From Patescibacteria group bacterium (GTDB taxonomy: Bacteria; Patescibacteriota; Minisyncoccia; Moranbacterales; UBA1568), in assembly GCA_030916545.1 (NCBI GenBank), contig JAUPWI010000033.1, forward strand, positions 1 to 32,352: a DNA stretch of 32,352 bases, written 5' to 3'. Within the stretch, counting starts at the first letter, position 1; each line of letters opens with the position of its first letter. The notes beneath the pieces are model-generated. The model made no database searches. It saw only the letters and a list, made by a program, of their open reading frames with translations, and had not been told where the DNA came from. The translations under genes and the position numbers were made by a program. This document shows positions 1 to 8,244 of this stretch, piece by piece.

Positions 1-435
1 AATGCCGGTATTAGCGGCGAGACTACCGCTGGTCTTTTAGAGAGAGCGGAATTTATCTCTCAGCAGAAGCCGGATCTATTGCTTATCAGTACCGGAGGGA
101 ATGATTTTTTCCGTAACCTTCCTATAGAAAGTACCCGGGAAAATATAGAGAGATCTATCGAAATATTCAAGCAGACAATAAAAGCCGAAAATATTTATCT
201 CTTGAAAATAGAAGCCACTGCGAATTTGGGCTTGAAGTATCGTGGTGAATTCAATGCAATTTATAAGGAGATAGCCGACAAACAAAAAATCAATTTGTTG
301 CCGTTTGTGGTGAGCGAAGTATTTCTGGACTCTCGTAAAATGTTGCCTGATGCGATACATCCCAATAGGGACGGGTATGAGTTTATTGTCGATACATATA
401 TCTTTCCGGAGATGAGTAAAAAAATAAGCCGATAG
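1..435 (+). CDS. SGNH/GDSL-type hydrolase, 3' part (5' end outside window)
   Basis: The reading frame is open from base 1, giving the last 144 residues of an SGNH-fold esterase/lipase. Visible family blocks are block II (NAGISGET at residues 1-8 of the fragment), block III (GGND, 32-35; its Asn helps form the oxyanion hole) and block V (DAIHPN, Asp117 and His120 of the triad). The block I serine lies upstream of the window. The order and spacing suit the TesA/arylesterase (lysophospholipase L1) branch; the substrate (acyl ester, thioester or acetylated glycan) cannot be told. The stretch looks more AT-rich than the genes to its right, which hints at a different origin. The next gene starts 46 bases downstream on the same strand. 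Family assignment is secure, function is not. Confidence 0.85.
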   Translation, partial: NAGISGETTAGLLERAEFISQQKPDLLLISTGGNDFFRNLPIESTRENIERSIEIFKQTIKAENIYLLKIEATANLGLKYRGEFNAIYKEIADKQKINLLPFVVSEVFLDSRKMLPDAIHPNRDGYEFIVDTYIFPEMSKKISR

Positions 436-481
436 GGAAGACCGAAGTCAGTCGCGGTCTGATTAAAAGAGTTGCCTTATT

Positions 482-1285
482 ATGAACCAAAATACGTCTA
501 TGAAACAAGGAATTATCCGGCTCGTTGAATCAAAAGGATTCGAATGGAGTATCGTTGCGGTTATCGTTGTTAACGCGATAACACTCGGGCTTGAGATAAC
601 ACCGGGCGCGGATTCTCTGCTGCCACTTCTCTCGGTAATTGATAAAATGGCTTTTACTGTCTTCGTGGCGGAACTCGGGCTCAAGCTGTACGCGTATAGA
701 AGGGCGTATTTTAGAGAAGGGTGGAATATTTTTGACTTCACCATTGTGGTGTTGACGGCTCTACCGTATCTCGACATAGTCGGTCTGGGTAATCTCACCA
801 TACTGCGTGCCCTTCGTATCTTGCGTGCCCTCCGACTCATAACGGTTGTGCCAGCATTTCGTCAGGTCATTGGCACGCTTGGGCGCTCTTTCTCGGGAGT
901 GGGTGCCGTAGGAGCTGTGCTTTTTGTAGCGATGTATGTGTCGAGCGTACTTGCCGCAAAGCTGTTTGGAGGGGTTGCGCCCGAGAATTTTGGCACCCTT
1001 GCCGCTTCGTTGCTTTCGATGTTTACTGTCATGACCATGGAAGGGTGGAGGGAGATTGTGGATCCGATCGCTGCGCAGATGCCTTTCGTATATCCATTTT
1101 TCATCCTCTACATTCTCGGTTGCGCCTTCGTACTCTTCAATCTGCTTATCACCGTGCTGGTATCGGCTTCAGAAAAACAGCAACAAGAAGAGCGTCTTCA
1201 TGATGAAGCCGAAACGAGAGCAATCGAAGCCAAGATAGATGAACTCCAAAACACGCTGAATAACTATCTGTCGAAGAAGGGCTGA
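482..1285 (+). CDS. Single-domain voltage-gated cation channel (BacNav/NaChBac-like)
   Basis: This 267-residue membrane protein has the layout of a bacterial voltage-gated sodium channel subunit, which works as a homotetramer (NaChBac is about 270 residues). S1 spans roughly 21-38 and S2 52-71. The S4 sensor has arginines at every third position (R109, R112, R115, R118). S5 and S6 (about 203-228) frame a pore with the filter TMEGW at 185-189, compared with TLESW in well-studied BacNav channels. The glutamate and tryptophan are kept; Leu-to-Met and Ser-to-Gly are changed. A glutamate-rich coiled coil (about 231-262) follows S6, as in the tetramerising C-terminus of BacNavs. The start at 482 has only a weak ribosome-binding site; Met7 (base 500) is a possible alternative. 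Sodium selectivity is inferred. Confidence 0.88.
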   Translation: MNQNTSMKQGIIRLVESKGFEWSIVAVIVVNAITLGLEITPGADSLLPLLSVIDKMAFTVFVAELGLKLYAYRRAYFREGWNIFDFTIVVLTALPYLDIVGLGNLTILRALRILRALRLITVVPAFRQVIGTLGRSFSGVGAVGAVLFVAMYVSSVLAAKLFGGVAPENFGTLAASLLSMFTVMTMEGWREIVDPIAAQMPFVYPFFILYILGCAFVLFNLLITVLVSASEKQQQEERLHDEAETRAIEAKIDELQNTLNNYLSKKG

Positions 1286-1505
1286 GGAAGCGGCAGCAGC
1301 GTGCCAATACGTAACCGGCTCGACGCATCTGTATTCAAGCTACGGCCGGGAAAATATTCGGCAACAAAAAAGAAAGGTTCAAAGCCCGACCACCTTTGAC
1401 TCGTCTTTGAAAAGTATCCGGAGGCATTGTGGTTTTTGGCATGGATGGAATGGGGGAGCCGGGCCTTTCGGAGAGGAGTTTTCTGAAAGGGTGCGGGGTG
1501 TTACT

Positions 1506-3380
1506 ATGAGGAATATGCAAAAAAGACCATCAGAATCGCTTCTCGGCGCTATTAAAGTATCGGTAGATGTGAGTGTATTGTCGCACGATCAACTTGGGGA
1601 GCTCTGTCAGGAGTTGCGACATTTTCTGATTGATACGGTCTCACGAGTGGGAGGACACTTCGGTTCGAATCTCGGCGTTGTTGAACTGACGGTCGCATTG
1701 CATCATGTGTATGATGCGAAAAAAGATAGGATCATTTGGGATGTCGGTCATCAGGCGTACGCGCATAAGGTGTTGACTGGGAGAGGAGGACAGTTGCACA
1801 CGATCCGGAAGAAGGGTGGACTCGCACCGTTTCCCAAGAGACACGAAAGCGAAAGTGATGCGTTTGGTGTGGGGCATGCGTCGACTTCCATCAGTGCCGG
1901 AGTTGGGATGACTCTGGCGCATCGGGATAAGGTCGGAGCACCACATGTGATCGCGATTATCGGAGACGGATCGCTGACCGGTGGTATGGCATTTGAAGCG
2001 TTGAATCATGCGGGTGATGTGGAAGCGGATATGCTCGTCATCGTCAATGACAACAAGATGTCCATTTCCCCGAATGTGGGCGCGATGACTCGCTATTTGA
2101 CTCGTCTGATTTCATCATCTGAATATTTGCATGCTCGGGAGACAGGGGGAAAACTTTTGGAAAGCATTCCGGCGCTCAAAGAAGTGGCCAGGCGCGTTGA
2201 GAAGCACGCCAAGGGAATGGTGACGCCAAGTACTATTTTTGAAGAAATGGGATTCCAGTATTTTGGTCCTGTGGATGGACACGATGTCTCCGCTCTTGTC
2301 GAACTTCTCAACAATTTGAAAAAGATAAAGGGTCCGCGGCTTCTGCATGTGGTGACAAAGAAAGGGAAAGGGTGTGTCCATGCTGAAAACGATCCGTTGG
2401 CACTGCATGCAGTCGCTTCGTTTGATAAGCTGACGGGGAAAAAGTGTGGAGAGAAGGAGATAGATAAGACGTTCACGTCATTTTTTTCCTCGTGGGTTGT
2501 TGCGAAAGCGAAAACGGATGAGCGTCTGCACGTCGTGACCCCGGCGATGCGGGAGGGTTCCGGTTTGGTGGAATTCAGTGCTTTGTATCCGACGCGATTT
2601 CATGATGTGGGAATCGCTGAACAGCATGCCGTGACTTTTGCGGCTGGTTTGGCGTGTGAGGGAAAGAAGCCAGTCGTCGCCATATATTCCACGTTTCTTC
2701 AGCGTGCGTATGATCAGTTGATTCATGATGTAGCGATACAGAATCTCGATGTACTGTTTGCCATCGATCGCGCCGGCATGGTCGGTCCTGACGGAGAAAC
2801 ACACGCTGGGTCTTTTGATCTTTCTTTTCTCCGGTGTATTCCGAATATGGTTATTCTGGCGCCGTCTGATGGAGATGAATGTGAGAGAATGCTCGATTTT
2901 GGTTTCGAGTATAGCGGACCTGTCGCCGTGCGCTATCCGAGGGCATGCGCGGTTACGGGAGAGGGTGCGAATGGGGACGAAAAGGCAATCGAAATGGGAA
3001 AGGCTCTCATGGTACGGAAAGGCACTCGGGTCGCAATACTTTCATTTGGAGCTCTCCTTGATCGGTGTCGTGACGTCGCGAATGCTCTCGACGCTACACT
3101 TGTCGATATGCGTTTCGTGAAACCGATTGACTATGCGATGGTGGAAGAGCTGGCAAAAACGCATGGGCAATTTATAACAGTCGAGGAAAATGTCGTGGCC
3201 GGTGGGGCGGGGAGCGCGGTAAATGAATACCTTTCCGCGAAGAACATTGCTGTCAGCGTGAAAAACATCGGACTCCCGGATCGCTTTCTCTCCCATGGAA
3301 CGCGCGATGAGGTGCTAGCGAGCGCGTGTCTGGACGCCGACGGTATCGAGCGGCAGATACGCGAATTTCTCAAACAATGA
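1506..3380 (+). CDS. dxs: 1-deoxy-D-xylulose-5-phosphate synthase
   Basis: The enzyme condenses pyruvate and glyceraldehyde 3-phosphate, using thiamine diphosphate, in the first step of the MEP isoprenoid pathway; the product also feeds thiamine and pyridoxal synthesis. Family hallmarks are the N-terminal GGHFGSNLG, the ThDP motif GDGSLTGG (from residue 153) ending in NDNK, the catalytic glutamate in GIAEQHA (E372), the pyrimidine-domain segment DRAGMVGPDGETHAG and a C-terminal transketolase domain. An ATG at 1407 would add 33 residues with no family likeness. The ATG at 1506 gives 624 residues, the usual length, and has a purine-rich stretch (GCGGGG, 1493-1498) before it. The 220 bases upstream hold no feature I recognise. 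The 3' end overlaps the convergent yciB by 11 bases. Confidence 0.95.
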   Translation: MRNMQKRPSESLLGAIKVSVDVSVLSHDQLGELCQELRHFLIDTVSRVGGHFGSNLGVVELTVALHHVYDAKKDRIIWDVGHQAYAHKVLTGRGGQLHTIRKKGGLAPFPKRHESESDAFGVGHASTSISAGVGMTLAHRDKVGAPHVIAIIGDGSLTGGMAFEALNHAGDVEADMLVIVNDNKMSISPNVGAMTRYLTRLISSSEYLHARETGGKLLESIPALKEVARRVEKHAKGMVTPSTIFEEMGFQYFGPVDGHDVSALVELLNNLKKIKGPRLLHVVTKKGKGCVHAENDPLALHAVASFDKLTGKKCGEKEIDKTFTSFFSSWVVAKAKTDERLHVVTPAMREGSGLVEFSALYPTRFHDVGIAEQHAVTFAAGLACEGKKPVVAIYSTFLQRAYDQLIHDVAIQNLDVLFAIDRAGMVGPDGETHAGSFDLSFLRCIPNMVILAPSDGDECERMLDFGFEYSGPVAVRYPRACAVTGEGANGDEKAIEMGKALMVRKGTRVAILSFGALLDRCRDVANALDATLVDMRFVKPIDYAMVEELAKTHGQFITVEENVVAGGAGSAVNEYLSAKNIAVSVKNIGLPDRFLSHGTRDEVLASACLDADGIERQIREFLKQ

Positions 3381-3942
3381 CTCCCCAGGCCGTCGCGTGG
3401 GGCAGACGTTCTCTTCTCGTCAGCGTGAGCTGATAGGTGCCGAATACCGCCGAGACGATGATGATCATGATCTTCGCGACGACCCAGTCTTCGGGAGAGA
3501 GGTTGAGCCGGACCCATTCGTTAATCAGGGCGAGAATGAGGAAGAAGATTCCCCAGCGCAGGCTGAGCGTGCTCCATCCCCGATCGGTAATGGCGAAGAC
3601 GTTGCTGAAGATATATTTGAAGAGCGGTTTTCCTCGCCAGACTGAAACGAGGAGGGCTGAGCCGAAAATGCCGTCGAAGAGGGTGTCCCTCAGGATGAAG
3701 ATGCCCGGGATGCTGATGAAGAGCGAGGTGCCGCCGAAGAGAAGTACCGAGCCGGAGGAGAGCAGGGCGAAGATCGGCGTATGTTTCTCGAGATGCCGGA
3801 GGACTATCAGGGATATGACTGTCGCTATCATCATGACGATCACCCCGGCCATAAAGTTCCCGCTGAGCTCGAAAGCCACCAGAAAGCCGAGAATGGGCCC
3901 GAATTCGCAGAGCGTATTGACGAACAATCTTTTGCTAATCAT
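3370..3942 (-). CDS. yciB: YciB/IspZ-family inner-membrane protein (septation protein A family)
   Basis: This 190-residue protein has about five membrane segments. It matches the YciB/IspZ family along its length: an N-terminal FGPILGFLVAFELSG helix, the central GSALLVSVWRGKPLFKYIF segment, then RGWSTLSLRWGIFFLILALINEWV and SPEDWVVAKI, which correspond to the W-x-x-L-(N/S)-x-x-W-(A/G)-x-F-F block of the family. In enterobacteria YciB is linked to cell-envelope synthesis and septum formation; the biochemical role is unknown. The frame stays open to 4173, but the extra 77 residues are hydrophilic and unlike the family, and overlap the next gene's 5' end, so ATG at 3942 is preferred. It is divergent from the TspO-like gene and convergent with dxs. 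Confidence 0.85.
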   Translation of the reverse strand: MISKRLFVNTLCEFGPILGFLVAFELSGNFMAGVIVMMIATVISLIVLRHLEKHTPIFALLSSGSVLLFGGTSLFISIPGIFILRDTLFDGIFGSALLVSVWRGKPLFKYIFSNVFAITDRGWSTLSLRWGIFFLILALINEWVRLNLSPEDWVVAKIMIIIVSAVFGTYQLTLTRRERLPHATAWGVIV

Positions 3943-4021
3943 ATGCGTACGATAGCATGTCGTGGTACTGTATTGAAACAGGGTGGCGTGCCATCCAGGT
4001 AATCTCTTCAGGCTGTCGAGT

Positions 4022-4777
4022 ATGTGGATGAAATTGTCCGTGGGAGTCGCGTATATTGCTATGGTCGGCGTCAATTTTCTGGCCAACGGGCTGCCGATCA
4101 ATGATCGTTCTACCGGAGCGATATCGGACGCGTATCCCAATCTTTTCGCGCCGGCCGGGGTGACGTTTTCCATCTGGGGACTTATATATCTCTTGTTGGC
4201 CGGGTATGTAGTGTATCAGTTCGGGAAAGGCAGTCGGGGGACGAAAGAAATATTCGATCGAATCAATCCTCTCTTTCTCGCTACTTCCCTTGCGAATATT
4301 TCATGGATCTTCGCCTGGCATTACGACTATATCGGTTTGTCGGTGATCATCATGGCGGTATTGCTCGCGCTTCTCGTGAGAATCGCCGATATCCTTCGTG
4401 CGGAGCGGTTCACTCCCGCGAAAAAATTACTGATCCGGACTCCTTTCAGTGTGTACTTCGGTTGGATCACTGTCGCGGCGATCGCCAACGTGACGGTATT
4501 TCTGGTGAGCATCGGCTGGAACGGATTCGGCATAGCTGATTCCATCTGGACGAGTGTTATCCTGTTGGTCGGGGCACTGATTGGGGTCTTGCGGATGCGT
4601 AAGGATAGGAATATCGCTTATGGTCTGGTGCTCGTCTGGGCATATCTCGGAATATTGCTCAAGCATGTTTCAGCGGAGGGTTTCGATGGGCGCTACCCGA
4701 GCATCATCGCCACCGTTCTCGTCTGTCTCGTATCGTTCATCGTTTTTCTTTGGAAAATTTTTTATCAGAATAAGTAA
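4022..4777 (+). CDS. TspO/MBR-family-like membrane protein (tryptophan-rich sensory protein type)
   Basis: This 251-residue protein has about seven membrane segments and belongs to the long TspO-related group annotated as tryptophan-rich sensory proteins. The signature near the N-terminus is NFLANGLPIND, then NLFAPAGVTFSIWGLIYLLL; later come ISWIFAWHY, FSVYFGWITVAAIANV and a C-terminal WAYLGILLKH. TspO proteins bind tetrapyrroles and related ligands and are tied to stress and light responses; for this long group the ligand is unknown. An upstream in-frame ATG (3983) would add a polar tail and is rejected; ATG 4022 has AGG nine bases before it, and ATG 4028 is equally possible. The DUF2177 gene starts nine bases after the stop, so the two are likely co-transcribed. 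Confidence 0.8.
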   Translation: MWMKLSVGVAYIAMVGVNFLANGLPINDRSTGAISDAYPNLFAPAGVTFSIWGLIYLLLAGYVVYQFGKGSRGTKEIFDRINPLFLATSLANISWIFAWHYDYIGLSVIIMAVLLALLVRIADILRAERFTPAKKLLIRTPFSVYFGWITVAAIANVTVFLVSIGWNGFGIADSIWTSVILLVGALIGVLRMRKDRNIAYGLVLVWAYLGILLKHVSAEGFDGRYPSIIATVLVCLVSFIVFLWKIFYQNK

Positions 4778-4786
4778 AGAAAGAGT

Positions 4787-5185
4787 ATGTTTATTAAACT
4801 CTACGCGATCGCCCTCCCGGTTTTCTTCGCTATCGATATGGTCTGGCTCGGGCTCGTGGCGAAGGATTTCTACCGGGGCCAGATCGGTTCGTTGATGAAG
4901 AGTGATATCAATTGGACGGCCGCAATTATCTTCTATCTGCTTTTCATCGTCGGGCTCGTGGTATTTGTCATCACGCCGGCGGTCGAGAAAGGTTCATGGA
5001 CATATGCACTCGTGTTCGGGGCGTTTTTCGGACTGATCACCTACGCGACGTATGATCTCACGAATCTCGCCACGCTCAAGGATTGGCCGATCCTGGTGAC
5101 GCTGGTGGATCTGGCGTGGGGCGCGGTGCTCGCGGCCTCGGTATCGGTCGTCACCTATCTTATCGCCGGCAAGATCGGAGTATGA
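4787..5185 (+). CDS. DUF2177 family membrane protein
   Basis: The product has 132 residues and four membrane segments. The family pattern is clear: an N-terminal AIDMVWLGLVAKDFYRGQIGSLM, a central GAFFGLITYATYDLTNLATLKDWP, and a final LVDLAWGAVLAASVSVVTYLI. The conserved Asp and Trp at segment ends (D17, W20, D94) are typical of DUF2177. No biochemical function is established. In other bacteria DUF2177 is often found with DUF1295, TspO-type and fatty-acid-modifying genes, the pattern kept in part here. A purine-rich AAAGAG precedes the ATG. The stop overlaps the next start (ATGA, 5182-5185), which indicates translational coupling. Confidence 0.88.
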   Translation: MFIKLYAIALPVFFAIDMVWLGLVAKDFYRGQIGSLMKSDINWTAAIIFYLLFIVGLVVFVITPAVEKGSWTYALVFGAFFGLITYATYDLTNLATLKDWPILVTLVDLAWGAVLAASVSVVTYLIAGKIGV

Positions 5186-5961
5186 ATGACTATCTGATAC
5201 TCGCTCTCATACTGTTCGTGTACATGAGCCTCTGGTTCATCGTCTCCCTTCTCAAGAGGAGGAATGATGTGGCTGATGTGGCATGGGGCTTGGGGTTCGT
5301 GCTTCTCGCGTGGAGCGCGTTCGTGCTTTCGGACGGGCCGGGCGTGCGTGGGTTGCTCGTCAATGTCTTGGTCAGTATCTGGGGCGTGCGTCTGGCGTGG
5401 CATATCCATTCGCGGAACAGGGGTCGGATGGAAGACTATCGTTATCTCGCGTGGCGCACGGAGTGGGGGAAATGGTTTTACGTCCGTTCGTACGCACAGG
5501 TATATCTGTTGCAGGGATTCTTGCTTTTTCTTGTCGTCTCGCCGGTGCTCCTGATTAATGGGAGTGTGGCGATGGGGCTCGGTATGCTCGATGCGCTCGG
5601 CATGGCTGTCTGGCTTGTCGGTTTTTCATTCGAGGCGGTGGGTGATGCGCAACTCGCTCGGTTCATCAAGGACCCCACAAACAAGGGTAAGCTGATGCAG
5701 GGTGGACTGTGGGCATACACTCGTCATCCGAATTATTTCGGCGAAGTGGCACAGTGGTGGGGACTGTGGCTGGTCGCGCTTTCCGTGCCGGGTGGCTGGC
5801 TTGGTATCATCGGTCCGGTGACGATCACTTTTCTCATCCTGAAAGTTTCCGGCGTTCCGATGCTTGAGCGGAAGATGCGGGAGCATCCGGAATTCGCAGC
5901 ATATGAGCGGAGGGTGAGCATGTTTATCCCTCTACCCCCACGCAACATTTCTGAAACGTGA
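5182..5961 (+). CDS. DUF1295 membrane protein (steroid 5-alpha-reductase/ICMT-like fold)
   Basis: This 259-residue integral membrane protein has about six or seven segments. Key segments are ADVAWGLGFVLLAW near the N-terminus, SIWGVRLAWHIHSRNRGRMEDYRY in the middle, and the C-terminal GGLWAYTRHPNYFGE (preceded by FIKDPTNKGK), the cofactor-site signature shared by DUF1295, isoprenylcysteine methyltransferases and steroid reductases. The protein is probably a membrane reductase or methyltransferase acting on a lipid, but substrate and cofactor (NADPH or S-adenosylmethionine) cannot be read from the sequence. An earlier in-frame start at 5083 is rejected because its product lies inside the DUF2177 gene; ATG 5182 makes a classic four-base stop/start overlap. 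Confidence 0.88.
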   Translation: MNDYLILALILFVYMSLWFIVSLLKRRNDVADVAWGLGFVLLAWSAFVLSDGPGVRGLLVNVLVSIWGVRLAWHIHSRNRGRMEDYRYLAWRTEWGKWFYVRSYAQVYLLQGFLLFLVVSPVLLINGSVAMGLGMLDALGMAVWLVGFSFEAVGDAQLARFIKDPTNKGKLMQGGLWAYTRHPNYFGEVAQWWGLWLVALSVPGGWLGIIGPVTITFLILKVSGVPMLERKMREHPEFAAYERRVSMFIPLPPRNISET

Positions 5962-6102
5962 AAATTCATGGAGATGTGCATATATCGTTGGGCACCTCCC
6001 GCTTGTTTTTGGGTGGAAAAAATGGGATAGTTGACCTTGGAGTTTCATGGTTAAGTGTTTGAGCGCGCGAAGAGAAGCCTTTTTGAGGGATATGATTGAT
6101 GT

Positions 6103-8139
6103 ATGCAACCACCGATTGCCAAAAAAATTCTTCACGTGACCGAGATTCATGGCTATCGAGAAATCGATGAGTATGCCTGGTTGGCCGACCGGACAAAAAC
6201 CAATCAGGCGGTGCTCGATTATTTGATTAGTGAGAATCTCTATACCGATGAAGCAACACGAGAGAGTGCCGGACTGCAGGAAAACTTGTATCAGGAAATG
6301 CGTTCGAGAATTCAAGAGGAAGATAAGGGCGTCCCCTATCGTGCTGGGGATTTTTTCTATTACACACGTACGGAAACTAACAAACAGTATGCAATATATT
6401 GTCGGAAACATAGAAGCACCGAATCGACTGAGGAGGTTGTGCTTGATCTCAATGAACTCGCTTTGGGACATCAGTTTTTTGATCTTGGCACGTATGAAGT
6501 AAGTGATGATGGTTGCTGGCTTGCGTATACGACCGATGTATTGGGATTCCGTCAGTACGGTTTACATATTAAGGATTTACGGACTGGGGAGACACGCTCA
6601 TCAGTAGCTGAGCGAGTCACTTCCGTTGTGTGGGCGGCTGATAGCGAAACACTTTTTTTCACCGAGGAAGATGAATTAACGAAGCGCTCAGATCGTTTTT
6701 TCCGCATGCGGCGTGATGGTGGTTCCCGCGAACTTCTCTTTGAAGAGCGAGACGATCGTTACGATATATACTGCGAGAGAACGCGCAGCTTGTCATATAT
6801 TTTTTTGATTTCACAAAGCTCGACTACGACGGAAACGTGGTATATCGAAGCGACCCATCCTGAAGACGTGTTGCATTCGGTGTATGTTCGAGAGGAAGGA
6901 CGGAAATATTTTTGCGATCATTCCGGTGACCATTTCCTCATTCGTATCAATGACACCGGTAAAAATTTTCGTCTTATATCAACCCCAGTTTGCAATGTCG
7001 GCCTGGCAGAAAAGGAAGAAATTGTTGCTCACCGTGAGGAGACGATGATGGAAGATGTTCTCTGTTTCGAACGTCATTTTGTTGTTGTCCGACGCCAGAA
7101 CGGTCTGACCGAATTGACGATTTTTGACTCATCGCGGAATCAGCGGACCATTTTGTTTCCGGAATCAGCGTATGAAGTTTCCTTGATAGATAACTGGTTT
7201 TTCGAAGCCAAATTCGTTCGTTTGAGGTATGAATCGCTTGTGACACCACCGTCCATCTTTGATTATGATATGGAAACAGGCGAACGTGTTTTGAAAAAGC
7301 AAAGAGTGGTTCTCGGGTACGACCAGAGTCAGTACTTTTCGGAGCGAATTTTCGTTGAGGCATCGGATGGTGCGCGAGTTCCGATTTCGCTGGTCTCAAA
7401 AAAAGGATATGCGTCAGACATTCCCCGGCCGATGTTGCTTGATGGGTATGGGTCATACGGTCTTTCTAATGGAGTCTTTTTTTCTTCAGATCGACTCAGT
7501 CTCTTGGACCGAGGAGTGATTTTCGGAATTGCGCATATTCGCGGTGGTGGTGAGATGGGTGAGGCATGGCATGAACAGGGGAAAATGATGCATAAAAAGA
7601 ATACGTTCACGGATTTTATTTCGTGTGCCCTCTATCTGGTACAGGAAGGGTATACGACCACTGATCAGATGGCTATTACCGGAATGAGTGCTGGCGGATT
7701 ACTTATGGGTGCAGTAGCCAATATGCGTCCTGATATCTGTCGAGCGATAGTCTCCAAGGTACCTTTCGTCGATGTCATAAACACGATGCTTGATGCGACG
7801 CTTCCGTTGACGACGGGCGAATATCTCGAATGGGGAAATCCGCATGAGCGCGAGGCATACGAATATATGCAGAGCTATTCTCCTTACGATAACATCGCGG
7901 CGAAGCAGTATCCGGCTATGCTCATTCTTACTTCATTGCACGATAGCCAGGTGATGTATTGGGAGCCGGTTAAATATGTCGCGAAGTTACGCGCTCTGAA
8001 GACGGATAACCGTCCTTTGCTTCTTCGGACCAAGCTCGAGCCGGCGGGCCATGGAGGGGCTTCGGGACGATTTGATCAGTTGCGGGATACGGCCTTCGAG
8101 TATGCTTTTATTCTCACACAAGTCGATCAAAGACACTGA
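6103..8139 (+). CDS. ptrB: Oligopeptidase B (prolyl oligopeptidase family S9A)
   Basis: This serine peptidase cleaves short peptides after Lys or Arg; it is normally cytoplasmic and too gated for folded proteins. The 678-residue length is close to E. coli PtrB. Residues ~1-400 form the beta-propeller with the starting motif GYREIDEYAWL. The C-terminal alpha/beta-hydrolase domain has the nucleophile in GMSAGG (S529), the acid in LHDSQVMYWEPVKYVAKLR (D614) and the histidine in GHGGASGRFD (H650); this last block and YWEP are specific to oligopeptidase B. No signal peptide is seen. GAGGGA at 6085-6090 is a ribosome-binding site at a long 12-base spacing. The gene stands alone, is visibly more AT-rich than its neighbours and uses more TTT/GAA-type codons, which suggests horizontal acquisition. 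Confidence 0.95.
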   Translation: MQPPIAKKILHVTEIHGYREIDEYAWLADRTKTNQAVLDYLISENLYTDEATRESAGLQENLYQEMRSRIQEEDKGVPYRAGDFFYYTRTETNKQYAIYCRKHRSTESTEEVVLDLNELALGHQFFDLGTYEVSDDGCWLAYTTDVLGFRQYGLHIKDLRTGETRSSVAERVTSVVWAADSETLFFTEEDELTKRSDRFFRMRRDGGSRELLFEERDDRYDIYCERTRSLSYIFLISQSSTTTETWYIEATHPEDVLHSVYVREEGRKYFCDHSGDHFLIRINDTGKNFRLISTPVCNVGLAEKEEIVAHREETMMEDVLCFERHFVVVRRQNGLTELTIFDSSRNQRTILFPESAYEVSLIDNWFFEAKFVRLRYESLVTPPSIFDYDMETGERVLKKQRVVLGYDQSQYFSERIFVEASDGARVPISLVSKKGYASDIPRPMLLDGYGSYGLSNGVFFSSDRLSLLDRGVIFGIAHIRGGGEMGEAWHEQGKMMHKKNTFTDFISCALYLVQEGYTTTDQMAITGMSAGGLLMGAVANMRPDICRAIVSKVPFVDVINTMLDATLPLTTGEYLEWGNPHEREAYEYMQSYSPYDNIAAKQYPAMLILTSLHDSQVMYWEPVKYVAKLRALKTDNRPLLLRTKLEPAGHGGASGRFDQLRDTAFEYAFILTQVDQRH

Positions 8140-8177
8140 TACGAAGCGAATGATATTTTTTTTCGAGGTTAGTCTAT

Positions 8178-8209
8178 TTGGAATGACTCGTAGTTATTCG
8201 TGGTAAAAT
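8178..8209 (+). promoter_or_regulatory. Extended -10 promoter for the Nramp-like gene
   Basis: A TAAAAT hexamer at 8204-8209 is preceded by TGG, giving an extended -10 element. TTGGAA at 8178-8183 is a possible -35 box, but its 20-base spacing is too long, so the extended -10 probably carries the activity. The start codon is 36 bases further on. Confidence 0.45.
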
Positions 8210-8244
8210 AAATATTAGTTTAATGGGATGGTATTTTAACGTAC

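Noticed and set aside
439..460. Hairpin AGACCG/CGGTCT before the channel gene as a terminator
   Set aside because: The stem is only six pairs and is followed by GATTAAAA, not a T-run.
1286..1505. Riboswitch (TPP or THF type) upstream of dxs
   Set aside because: No conserved core such as the TPP CTGAGA/ACCTGAT pairings is visible; only short weak hairpins.
3943..4173. N-terminal extension of yciB
   Set aside because: The added residues are unlike the family and overlap the divergent TspO-like gene start.
8178..8230. dif-like site in the AT-rich stretch before the Nramp-like gene
   Set aside because: Only loose resemblance to the dif half-site; no paired arms with a six-base centre.
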